64,000 nucleotides of DNA from an uncultured Methanobrevibacter sp. (GTDB lineage: Archaea; Methanobacteriota; Methanobacteria; Methanobacteriales; Methanobacteriaceae): positions 1 through 64,000 of the forward strand of contig OMVY01000003.1 of the NCBI GenBank assembly GCA_900314635.1, given 5' to 3'. Positions within the stretch are counted from its first letter, which is position 1. Each line of letters starts with the position of its first letter. This document shows positions 35,509 to 43,733 of this stretch, one piece after another. Under the pieces are notes generated by a model. The model was given only the letters and a program-made list of their open reading frames with translations. It made no database searches and was not told the DNA's origin. The position numbers and the translations under genes were made by a program.

Positions 35509-36318
35509 ATGGCTAATCTTAACAGGTATTTGGATGAATTGTCCCTGATTAAAGTTCTTTTGTTTTTCATACTTGTTATTCTGGTAATGACTCTGTTTGG
35601 CATGGTTTTTAACATTGAATACGGAGATTTGACTTTTAAACTCATCTTATATGGATTTATGATTGTATTTTTCGCATATAATTTTAATAATGCAAAAACA
35701 AAAGGCGGCGAGACTTTTTCCACTTCATTAAATGATGCCTTGCAATCCCTGTTTTCAAAAAACAGCTTTTTCAGTATATTGTTTATAATAGTCTCAAATA
35801 TTTTATTTGTGGCATTCATTTTCTTTTTATTGGAATATATGGGTAGAACAGGAATTTTAAACTTTGATTCCTACTTGTTTGGCAATTTAGGTGCTTTAAA
35901 TATGGCTACTTTGATTGTCTACTTTGTTTCAGTGGTGATTTTCTCTCCGATTGTTGAAGAGGTCCTTTTTAGGGGAATATTTTTAAGACGATTCAATGAA
36001 GAGTTTGGCAATGTCACTCTAGCTATTTTGGTATCATCCGTTTTATTTGCTCTTTGCCATAGCTTTGGAGGAATTTCAGGCGCATTTCTATTTGGAATCT
36101 GCATGGCTGTTCTTTATATAAAATCAGAAAATATCATGGTGCCGATTTTTGCCCATTTCATGAATAATCTGATTTCATTTGTTCTTGGATTGAGCGGAAT
36201 AGAGTTCCTGCTTTATGATAACGCTATTTCAATTGCAATCGTCATGATTCTAGCAGTTGCATTCAATGCATATCTGTTTAAATCAATAATTGCGGAGTGG
36301 CCGAAAAGAATGAATTAA
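35509..36318 (+). CDS. CPBP-family intramembrane protease (third copy)
   Basis: A 269-residue membrane protease with the motifs EEVLFRGIFLRRFN, FALCHSFGG and FAHFMNNLI, so the active-site Glu, Arg, His and Asn residues are all present. It lacks the MDFSV N-terminus of the two copies upstream, and instead begins MANLNRYLDELSLI, so it is a more distant relative. The start is ATG 35509 behind GGTG. Function and substrate unknown. Confidence 0.85.
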   Translation: MANLNRYLDELSLIKVLLFFILVILVMTLFGMVFNIEYGDLTFKLILYGFMIVFFAYNFNNAKTKGGETFSTSLNDALQSLFSKNSFFSILFIIVSNILFVAFIFFLLEYMGRTGILNFDSYLFGNLGALNMATLIVYFVSVVIFSPIVEEVLFRGIFLRRFNEEFGNVTLAILVSSVLFALCHSFGGISGAFLFGICMAVLYIKSENIMVPIFAHFMNNLISFVLGLSGIEFLLYDNAISIAIVMILAVAFNAYLFKSIIAEWPKRMN

Positions 36319-36404
36319 TTTAAACATAGTATTGCCAAATGAGGGGATCCTTGTTTTTCATTAAAAGATTGGTGTAGATATGGTGATTCTACAAAAAAAG
36401 TTCC

Positions 36405-37601
36405 TTATCCTCTTTTTTTCCTGGAATTCATATTCAAGCTGTCTTTAATTTCTTCTTTTTTGCTTTCCAGGTATTCCGGCAGGTCATTAATATTATTTTT
36501 TATATTATCTGTCTTGTTTTCCAGGTATTCCGGCAGGTCGTTTATGTTTTCTTTTATATGGTCTCTCCTGTTTTCTATATAGTCTGGAATTTCATTCCTT
36601 TTTGATTCTATGAATTCGCTTATATCTTCGATATTCAGGAAATTATCAACATCATCCCTTGTTGGGAATGTTTTTTTGGAGTGGCTGATTGATAATGTCT
36701 GATTTTTATTTTCGATTTCCTTGTTTTTGATTTCTGCTTCGACTTCAGGGCTTTTCAATTTGAAAATGGTTATTTCAGGAGCGCAGTTGATTCTAAGCCA
36801 GAAAACATTTGTTCCAAGTCCTTTTGATGTGTATTGCACCATGTCGCCGACCTGGTATTCTCCAACAGGGTATTTGTGGGAATATGATCCTCTGAGAATT
36901 GTGGTGTTGAGTCCCGGAATAATGAACTGTCCTCCATGGGAATGGCCTGATATTTGTAGCGCGAATCTTCCAGTAGTGGCGGCAATGTCTGCAAAATCAG
37001 GTTCGTGAGCAAGCATTATTGCAGGGTCGTATTCCGGTATTTTAAGCATCACCGCATTGATGTCCTCCTTTTTAAGCTTCATGCTGTCAACACCTGCAAT
37101 GTGGAGCCGGGCTATTCTCTTTCCATTATCCCTGGAAATGGAGTAGACATCATTGCTTATGTCTATTATTCCTGCATTTTTCAGAATCTGCCTAATTTCC
37201 TCCGCTCCGTTCCAATGGTCGTGGTTTCCAAGCACTGCAAGTGATGCATCATTGACCTTGATCATTGACAGGCATCTTTCGAGGTCGAAAGCCACATCAT
37301 CAAGAACATAAGACACATAGTCTCCTGTAAGCGCCACCATGTCGGGGTCCTGCTTGTTTACAATATCTATTACTCCTTCTAGATACTCTGCAGTCAGCCA
37401 TTGGCCAAGATGGAGGTCGGATAAGTTTACAATTTTATAATCGTGAAAAACAGGGTCCAGGTCCTTGATTTCAACATTGACCTCCACAATATCGTATACG
37501 TTTTCATTAAATTCCATTGGGATGATTTTCTCTCGAGTGATTGTCATTCCCTTTTGAATCATCTGACGGGCGCTTAGTCCGATTGGTTTTTCACTAGGCA
37601 T
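36405..37601 (-). CDS. Calcineurin-like metallophosphoesterase with repeated helical tail
   Basis: A 398-residue protein. The phosphoesterase core (about 50-290) has all metal-binding motifs: LSDLHLG, LTGDYV, LGNHDHW, AHEP and SGHSHGGQ. The type resembles YkuE/UDP-2,3-diacylglucosamine-hydrolase-like enzymes, but it has no N-terminal membrane helix. The C-terminal ~110 residues are charged and helical with a repeated NINDLPEYLE segment and relatives IPDYIENRRD and ISEFIESKRN, about 18-22 residues apart. This tail looks like an amphipathic surface or membrane-binding region. The substrate is unknown. Confidence 0.82.
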   Translation of the reverse strand: MPSEKPIGLSARQMIQKGMTITREKIIPMEFNENVYDIVEVNVEIKDLDPVFHDYKIVNLSDLHLGQWLTAEYLEGVIDIVNKQDPDMVALTGDYVSYVLDDVAFDLERCLSMIKVNDASLAVLGNHDHWNGAEEIRQILKNAGIIDISNDVYSISRDNGKRIARLHIAGVDSMKLKKEDINAVMLKIPEYDPAIMLAHEPDFADIAATTGRFALQISGHSHGGQFIIPGLNTTILRGSYSHKYPVGEYQVGDMVQYTSKGLGTNVFWLRINCAPEITIFKLKSPEVEAEIKNKEIENKNQTLSISHSKKTFPTRDDVDNFLNIEDISEFIESKRNEIPDYIENRRDHIKENINDLPEYLENKTDNIKNNINDLPEYLESKKEEIKDSLNMNSRKKRG

Positions 37602-37639
37602 GTTTACACTTATCCTTTTGATTATGTGTAATTTCTTCT

Positions 37640-37730
37640 GTTTGGCTTAAAAGGTTCATATGTATTGGATTTCTGCACAATTTCTTCTTGGCTTAAAAGG
37701 TTCATATGTATTTCTGCACAATTTACAGTT
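37640..37730 (+). repeat. 46-bp tandem duplication
   Basis: GGCTTAAAAGGTTCATATGT followed by TTTCTGCACAATTT occurs twice, from about 37643 and 37690. It lies between the two minus-strand genes, just after the nitroreductase stop. Confidence 0.85.
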
Positions 37731-37735
37731 TTTGC

Positions 37736-38248
37736 TTAATAAGTCTCATAGTGTATTCTGGATTCGTCAAATTTGTCCATATATTTGTTTTCCCAGCCTT
37801 CTGCAGGATATCCGAGGGTTATTATGCAGAATGCCTTATGCTCTTTAGGAATCTTGACTATTTCTCCGATTGCATCCATTCTCTCTTCAATTGGAGCAAC
37901 TCCGTTCCATAATCCGCCAAGACCAAGCTCGACAGCTTCAAGGAGCATGTTTTCAGCTGCTGCACTGCAGTCCTGCTGCCATACAGCTTTATAGAATGCT
38001 CTTTCGATATTTGCAACAATCACAATAGCTACTGGCGCATTTGTTACTCTAGGCTTGATTTCTCCCATTTTGGCAAGAGTCTCTTTGTCCTTGACGACAA
38101 TGAATTCCCAAGGTTCGGCTCCTAAACGGCTTCCAGGAGCTTGCATGCCCGCTTTGAGGATTTTTAAAATCTTCTCATCCTCAACTTCCCTGTCTTCATA
38201 CTCTCTTATGCTGCGTCTTGTGTTTATAATAGTTTCTAGTTCTGCCAT
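37736..38248 (-). CDS. Nitroreductase-family flavoprotein
   Basis: A 170-residue FMN-dependent oxidoreductase. INTRRSIREYEDREVE is the classical N-terminal FMN-phosphate motif, then APGSRLGAEPWEFIVV, and near the C-terminus LGLGGLWNG and ITLGYPAEG. The short length matches the compact archaeal group. In vivo substrates are not known; the family reduces quinones, nitro compounds or F420-related flavins. Start is behind TGTG on the minus strand. Confidence 0.87.
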   Translation of the reverse strand: MAELETIINTRRSIREYEDREVEDEKILKILKAGMQAPGSRLGAEPWEFIVVKDKETLAKMGEIKPRVTNAPVAIVIVANIERAFYKAVWQQDCSAAAENMLLEAVELGLGGLWNGVAPIEERMDAIGEIVKIPKEHKAFCIITLGYPAEGWENKYMDKFDESRIHYETY

Positions 38249-38381
38249 ATTATCACATCAATGTTTTTAATCAGTGATTTCTTTGTTTATTTTGTATTTA
38301 ATCAATGATTTATTGCTTTTAATTGGTTGCTTTTAATCAACGATTTTAATTTAATTTATGATATTTACTATATTATCACAA

Positions 38382-38393
38382 AGTATATAAAAC
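38382..38393 (+). promoter_or_regulatory. Candidate TATA box for a leaderless M50 protease transcript
   Basis: AGTATATAAAAC is centred about 27 bases before the ATG at 38414, and no Shine-Dalgarno sequence lies in between. If this is the promoter, the transcript begins at or a few bases before the start codon. Confidence 0.45.
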
Positions 38394-38413
38394 TTTAAAT
38401 GTAATCTAATTTT

Positions 38414-39019
38414 ATGATAAAATTTACAGGAAAAGAAGTAAGAGATTTAATCATTTCATTCATTGTCATAACTCTTGGTTTCTGCATACTCTATTGCAAC
38501 GGAAACTATGGATTCATCATAGAGCTCTTTCCAATAGTTGCAATAGCTGTGGGACTTGGTTTTATCCTGCATGAGCTGGGACATAAGTTTTCCGCAATGC
38601 ACTATGGATACTGGGCTGAATTTGAATTATGGCCTACAGGTTTGGTCATCGCTCTTGTAAGCTCATTCTTCGGATTTATTTTTGCAGCTCCGGGTGCGGT
38701 GTATATCTACAGCCAGTATATGGATGACAAGACTAACGGAATAATTTCCATATGCGGACCTCTTGTAAACATTGTCCTTGCTTTGATATTCATTGCGGTG
38801 GGCAGTTCACTTGGTTCATATGCATATACAGGCACTGGTTCATTAATAGCTATAATATGCTTGTTTGGAACAAGAATCAATGCGTTTCTGGCATTGTTCA
38901 ACCTCTTGCCGATACCTCCATTGGATGGATCCAAGGTATTGAAATGGAACATTCCAGTCTGGCTTGTGACTATTGTCTTCTCTGGAATTCTGGTGTTCTT
39001 CACAGGTGGAATATTCTAG
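38414..39019 (+). CDS. M50-type site-2 intramembrane metalloprotease
   Basis: A 201-residue membrane protein with about six segments. The zinc motif HELGH lies in FILHELGHKFSAMHYG (about residue 56) and the second metal-binding part in LLPIPPLDGSKVL (about 167). It belongs to the short archaeal site-2 protease group, which cut membrane-spanning regulators. Residues of the active site are complete. No regulated partner is encoded alongside. The start has no ribosome-binding sequence, pointing to a leaderless mRNA. Confidence 0.86.
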   Translation: MIKFTGKEVRDLIISFIVITLGFCILYCNGNYGFIIELFPIVAIAVGLGFILHELGHKFSAMHYGYWAEFELWPTGLVIALVSSFFGFIFAAPGAVYIYSQYMDDKTNGIISICGPLVNIVLALIFIAVGSSLGSYAYTGTGSLIAIICLFGTRINAFLALFNLLPIPPLDGSKVLKWNIPVWLVTIVFSGILVFFTGGIF

Positions 39020-39333
39020 ATGAATGGCTTTTAAAGCCATTTTTTAAATTTCTTATTTTAACAAATTATTTAAAAAATATTTTTTATTTATTTTTTTTAA
39101 GATATTTCAAAACTAATTTTTTAATCTGTTTTTTCATATTGGATTTTCAATAAAACTAAAACTTTTAATATTAGAAATTATAGAATAATTAATACTTGTA
39201 AACTAGCGAATATGCTATTTTAAATGCTTTTTAAAAAGGCTTTGTTTTTTAAAACATACTCTAAATAAAGCCAGTTATTGATTTATTCAATTGAAAATTA
39301 TTAAATCTAAAAATTAAATATAATGTGATTATT
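39020..39333. other. Intergenic gap before Sec61-beta
   Basis: 314 bases, AT-rich. T-runs at 39035-39130 can terminate the protease transcript. GTGAT before 39334 is the ribosome-binding signal of the next gene. I see no further gene. Confidence 0.45.
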
Positions 39334-39495
39334 ATGCCAAAAAAGAATGATAAAATAAGCATGCCTATGAGTGGGGCAGGTTTAGTAAGATATTTTGATG
39401 ACGAAAGTGTAGGTCCTAAAATAGCTCCAGAACATGTTGTTGCATTAACACTTGTTCTCGGAATTTTCTGTTTTATTTTAAGATTCTCTGTATAG
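39334..39495 (+). CDS. secG: Protein translocase subunit Sec61-beta (SecG-like)
   Basis: A 53-residue tail-anchored membrane protein. The opening MPKKNDKISMPMSGAGLVRY followed by FDDE and PKIAPEHVV, and a single C-terminal membrane segment (about 34-51, ALTLVLGIFCFIL), is the classic archaeal Sec61-beta pattern. It joins SecY and SecE in the membrane channel that exports proteins. It begins at ATG 39334 behind GTGAT. It lies upstream of the polymerase gene with its own terminator region. Confidence 0.92.
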   Translation: MPKKNDKISMPMSGAGLVRYFDDESVGPKIAPEHVVALTLVLGIFCFILRFSV

Positions 39496-39700
39496 GGAGA
39501 AAATCTGCTTTTTGGGAACAATTATTTCCTAAAAGTTTTTTTATTACATTTTAGCTATTTTTAACCTATAATAGCTCTATTTTTTTCTTTATTTTTTTTT
39601 AAATTTTCATATTCTTTGTAGCTAGGCTTATCTACAATTTTTTAAAATTTTTAATAAAGAGAAATACGCGGTTGAACTACAAATCTGATGGGATCATACT

Positions 39701-42700
39701 ATGGATTATTTTGAAAGATTGGAAAGTGAAACACACAAGTTATATGAAATCGCTAATGAAGCAAGGTCTAAAGGTTTGGATGTAGAGCTTGAAACTGAAA
39801 TTCCATTAGCAAAGGATTTAGCAGAACGTGTAGAGGGACTTGTCGGGCCAGCTGGAGTTGCAAAGCGTATCAAGGAGCTGGAGCAGGAATTCGACTCCCG
39901 TGAAGCTGTAGCTTTTGAAATAGCTGCTGAAATCGCATGCCAGGAAACTACTGAAACAGGCGCCAAGGCTGAAGCAGAAAGACAGGCCTTTGCAGACCAG
40001 GGACTTAGGACAGCTTTGGCTATCTTGACAGAAGGTGTGGTAGCTGCTCCTCTGGAAGGTATTTCAGGAGTCAAAATCAAAGACAATGCTGATGGAAGCA
40101 AATATGTTGCTGTTTATTTTGCAGGACCTATTCGTAGTGCGGGAGGTACTGCGGCAGCACTTTCAGTTCTTCTCGGTGATAAGATTCGCGTAGCAACAGG
40201 CCTTGGAAGATACCAGCCTACCGATGATGAAATCGAGCGTTATGTAGAGGAAGTGGACCTTTATGAATCCGAAGTAACCAACCTCCAGTATTCTCCAACT
40301 GCTGACGAAGTCAGATTTGCCGCTCGAAACATTCCTGTTGAAGTAAGCGGAGAGCCTACAGATCAAATCGAAGTATCCCACAGCAATCTCCCTCGTGTTG
40401 AAACTAATAATATTCGTGGAGGAGCTCTTCTGGCTATGGTTGAAGGAGTAATCCAGAAATCCAAGAAGATTTTAAAAATTGCAAACAATCTTGGCCTTGA
40501 AAGCTGGGGCTTTTTAGCTGAATATGCAAAAGGAATAGGCTCAGAAAAGGAAGAGCCAAAAGAGGAAGAAGAAACCAACGTGGTTCAGGAAGAAGTGGAT
40601 GAAATAGACGAGGATGTCATCGACAAGAATGCATTGTTCGAACATTCCAAATATATCCAGGATGTAATCGGTGGAAGGCCGGTTTTAGGATATCCTTCTG
40701 AGAAAGGAGGTTTCAGACTCAGGTACGGCCGTTCCAGAAACACAGGCCTTGCCACAATGGGAGTCCACCCAGCCACCATGGAGCTTCTTGAATTTCTAGC
40801 AGTTGGAACACAGCTGAAAATCGAAAGGCCGGGCAAAGGTAACTGTGTTGTTCCTGTAGATTCAATCGACGGTCCTATTGTTAAATTGAAAAATGGTGAA
40901 GTCCGCAAATTATATTCAATCCACGATGCCCGCGAAGTCAAAAACAAGGTTGTTGAAATTCTCTTTTTAGGAGACATGCTTGTTGCATTCGGCGAATTCT
41001 TAAGAAACAACCAGCCGATGCTTGGTTCCTGCTGGTGCGAGGAATGGTGGATTGAATGCATCAGAAACAGTGAGAAATACCAGTCAATGAGCGACGAGGA
41101 GAAAGAGGCATTCAACTTGAATGCAATGCAGACAAGACATTTCACTGTTGAAGAGGCATTTGAAATCACAAGAGAATTCGATGTTCCTCTCCATCCTGAT
41201 TATACTTATTATTATAATGATATTAGCATAGAAGACCTTATCAGCCTCAAGGAATGGCTGGATACAAAAAGAGACTACCTCGATGATGGATATCAAAAAG
41301 GCGAGGATTTAAAACTTGATTTATCTTATCAGAAAAGGATTCTCGAGGTGCTGGGATTGTGCCATAAGATGGAGGACGGCAAGGTTGTCATTGAGAAAAA
41401 TGATGCTTATGCCCTTCTTTCTACAGTAAGCGGCGATTATTCAGGCTATGTTGGAGAAAACCACACCAAATTGAAAGTGGTTGATGTCTTATGCGAGACT
41501 CTTGACTTTGAAATCAAGGACAAGGCTCCATGCTATATCGGAACCAGAGTAGGACGTCCTGAAAAATCAAAGGAAAGGCTGATGAAGCCTGCTCCTCATT
41601 CCCTTTTCCCTATTGGAAATGAAGGAGGATCACGCCGTTTGATTGCCGAGGCTGCAAGAAAGGGTAAGATACAAGTTGAAATAGCAAGACGCCAGTGCAC
41701 AAACTGTCAGCTGAGTTCATTCAAGGCGATTTGTCCTCACTGTGGTGCTCCAACAGTTATTGGCGCTGCTGGAAAAAAGACAATCAACCTTGCTGCCATG
41801 CTTAGAAAGGCTTCTGAAAACATCGGTGTTCGAAAAGTGGATGAAGTCAAGGGAGTAAAAGGTCTGATTTCCGAGGACAAGCTTCCGGAACCTTTGGAAA
41901 AAGGAATCCTAAGAGCTAAGAACAATGTCTTCACCTTCAAGGAGGGAACTATTCGTCATGACTCAACAGACCTTCCGCTGACACATTTTATTCCAAGTGA
42001 AATCGGAGTTTCAGTAGACAAACTGCTTGAAATGGGTTATGAAAATGACTGCTATGGCAACCCTATTGAGAATGAAGACCAAATCATAGAGCTCAAGGTT
42101 CAGGATCTTGTAGTTTCCACTAATTGTGGTGATTATCTTGTAGGTGTGGCCAATTATATCGATGACCTGCTTGAGAAGTTCTATGATATGGACAGGTTCT
42201 ATAATGTTGAATCCAGGACAGACTTGATCGGTCACCTTGTTGCAGGACTTGCTCCCCACACATCAGCAGGAGTTTTAGGCCGCATAGTAGGTTTCACAAC
42301 TGCAAGAGGATGTTATGCCCATCCTTATTTCCATTCTGCAAAAAGGCGAAACTGCGACAGCGACGAGGATTCAGTACTGCTTCTTTTGGATGCATTGATC
42401 AATTTCTCAAAATCCTATCTGCCGAGCACACGTGGAGGAAGCATGGATGCTCCTCTGGTTTTATCAACCCGTATAGATCCTGAGGAGATTGATGATGAAT
42501 CCCACAACCTTGATGTCTTCGAGAGATTCCCTCTCAAGTTCTTCGAGGAAAGCCAGAAGCCTTTGAAACCACAGGAAATCGTAGATATGGGCCTTATAGA
42601 CAATGTAAGCATGCATCTTGGAACAGATCTCCAATATCATGATTTGATGTTTTCACATCATACTTCAAGCATTCATGCAGGACCTAAAGTATGTCTTTAC

Positions 42701-43111
42701 AAGCAATTGACAACCATGAAAGACAAGGTGGATGCCCAGATTCATCTGGCTGAGCTGCTTCGTTCAGTAGACCAGAGAGGAGTTGTTGAAAGCGTTCTCT
42801 CTTCACACTTCCTGCCGGATATCATGGGAAATTCAAGAGCCTTTTCCAAACAGAAGGTAAGATGTACAAAATGTGGTGCAAAATACAGGAGAATGCCTCT
42901 TACAGGCAAGTGCACCTGCGGATCCAATCTTACTTTAAGCGTGTCCAAAGGTTCTGTCACCAAGTATCTGGATATTTCAAGAGAGCTTGTAAACAGATAT
43001 CCTGTAAATCATTATCTGGAGCAGAGACTGGAAATTCAGGAATTCGGAATCAACTCCCTGTTTGAAAGTGACAAATCCAAGCAAAGCTCCCTGGATGTTT
43101 TCTTTGGTTAA
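39701..43111 (+). CDS. polC: DNA polymerase II (PolD) large subunit DP2
   Basis: This 1136-residue protein is the catalytic subunit of the archaeal replicative polymerase PolD. It opens with the DP2-specific N-terminal region and has an acidic linker (about 284-310). A zinc finger CTNCQLSSFKAICPHCG lies near 666. The catalytic block RRNCDSDEDS, with two metal-binding aspartates, is at about 882; the more usual form reads NCDGDED. A second zinc site CTKCG...CTCG lies near 1055. The last residues QSSLDVFFG form a PIP box for the sliding clamp. The reading frame is continuous, without an intein at the catalytic site. The small subunit DP1 is not in the window. Confidence 0.96.
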   Translation: MDYFERLESETHKLYEIANEARSKGLDVELETEIPLAKDLAERVEGLVGPAGVAKRIKELEQEFDSREAVAFEIAAEIACQETTETGAKAEAERQAFADQGLRTALAILTEGVVAAPLEGISGVKIKDNADGSKYVAVYFAGPIRSAGGTAAALSVLLGDKIRVATGLGRYQPTDDEIERYVEEVDLYESEVTNLQYSPTADEVRFAARNIPVEVSGEPTDQIEVSHSNLPRVETNNIRGGALLAMVEGVIQKSKKILKIANNLGLESWGFLAEYAKGIGSEKEEPKEEEETNVVQEEVDEIDEDVIDKNALFEHSKYIQDVIGGRPVLGYPSEKGGFRLRYGRSRNTGLATMGVHPATMELLEFLAVGTQLKIERPGKGNCVVPVDSIDGPIVKLKNGEVRKLYSIHDAREVKNKVVEILFLGDMLVAFGEFLRNNQPMLGSCWCEEWWIECIRNSEKYQSMSDEEKEAFNLNAMQTRHFTVEEAFEITREFDVPLHPDYTYYYNDISIEDLISLKEWLDTKRDYLDDGYQKGEDLKLDLSYQKRILEVLGLCHKMEDGKVVIEKNDAYALLSTVSGDYSGYVGENHTKLKVVDVLCETLDFEIKDKAPCYIGTRVGRPEKSKERLMKPAPHSLFPIGNEGGSRRLIAEAARKGKIQVEIARRQCTNCQLSSFKAICPHCGAPTVIGAAGKKTINLAAMLRKASENIGVRKVDEVKGVKGLISEDKLPEPLEKGILRAKNNVFTFKEGTIRHDSTDLPLTHFIPSEIGVSVDKLLEMGYENDCYGNPIENEDQIIELKVQDLVVSTNCGDYLVGVANYIDDLLEKFYDMDRFYNVESRTDLIGHLVAGLAPHTSAGVLGRIVGFTTARGCYAHPYFHSAKRRNCDSDEDSVLLLLDALINFSKSYLPSTRGGSMDAPLVLSTRIDPEEIDDESHNLDVFERFPLKFFEESQKPLKPQEIVDMGLIDNVSMHLGTDLQYHDLMFSHHTSSIHAGPKVCLYKQLTTMKDKVDAQIHLAELLRSVDQRGVVESVLSSHFLPDIMGNSRAFSKQKVRCTKCGAKYRRMPLTGKCTCGSNLTLSVSKGSVTKYLDISRELVNRYPVNHYLEQRLEIQEFGINSLFESDKSKQSSLDVFFG

Positions 43112-43306
43112 ACCGAAATTTGGTCAATTTAAGATTATTTGATATTATTAATTTTTAAATTTTAAGTCTAAATCATTAGGCTTATCTTTTAATTTTTTAA
43201 TAACTTATTTTATTTTTATTACTTGTCAAATGCTCTCGCTAATCATTTATTAATGCATTTTGATAAAATAAAATTGCAATATTTTTAATTTTTCCAACCC
43301 AAGTTA

Positions 43307-43551
43307 TTGTTTGTTCGTATTAAATCGAATGGTTTATATACAAGTAAATACATATATTATTTCGTGAAGTGACAAACAATTGTTTGTATCACGAACGGTT
43401 CATATACGAACAAATTTTCATTTTGGAAATTTTGGTATTTCTCTTCTATGGAGACTTTAAATGAATTTCTCGGTTTTCTGAGGATTTGGAATATTGAATT
43501 TTTCAAAAATGGATTGAATTTTGTTTGTAGTAAATCGAACGATAATTATAC
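43307..43551 (+). promoter_or_regulatory. Three-copy operator-like element upstream of nrdD
   Basis: TTGTTTGT occurs at 43307, 43380 and 43521. Each is followed within 28-35 bases by a ~20-base element ending at 43341, 43407 and 43551 with the shared pattern CGAAYGGTTYATATAC (third copy CGAACGATAATTATAC). The repetition, and its placement before a gene that must be tightly controlled, suggests binding sites for a regulator. Confidence 0.6.
43361..43398. promoter_or_regulatory. Nested palindrome upstream of nrdD
   Basis: The 16-base perfect palindrome ACAAACAATTGTTTGT (43372-43387) is enclosed by a second dyad, TTCGTGA (43361-43367) and TCACGAA (43389-43395). It could act as a dimer operator or form a cruciform. 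Confidence 0.65.
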
Positions 43552-43554
43552 ATC

Positions 43555-43570
43555 TTTGTATAATATAATA
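43555..43570 (+). promoter_or_regulatory. Candidate TATA promoter for nrdD
   Basis: TTTGTATAATATAATA lies directly after the third operator-like copy. Transcription would begin near 43590. Confidence 0.4.
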
Positions 43571-43733
43571 AATGCATATTAATTAGATAATTCAATCGAA
43601 TTTCATGCTTAATGAGTTAAAAATTCTAATGATTTAGAACTTTTAACGATTTAAATCAATCTAATTTTTATATTTATTCCTGCTTATGAAAATAAGCTTT
43701 AACAATGGGTTATATAAATTGGAAGGTGTTAAA

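Larger units (their letters stand above)
43112..43733. other. 622-base gap between polC and nrdD
   Basis: No gene is visible. The first ~130 bases are T/A-rich (polC terminator). From 43300 on the gap holds a set of repeated and dyad elements entered separately, then a TATA-like region near 43560 and a leader of about 140 bases. Confidence 0.5.

Noticed and set aside
43686-43733. Upstream ATG as start of nrdD
   Set aside because: No ribosome-binding signal; GTG 43734 has GGTG at exactly the genome's standard five-base spacing.
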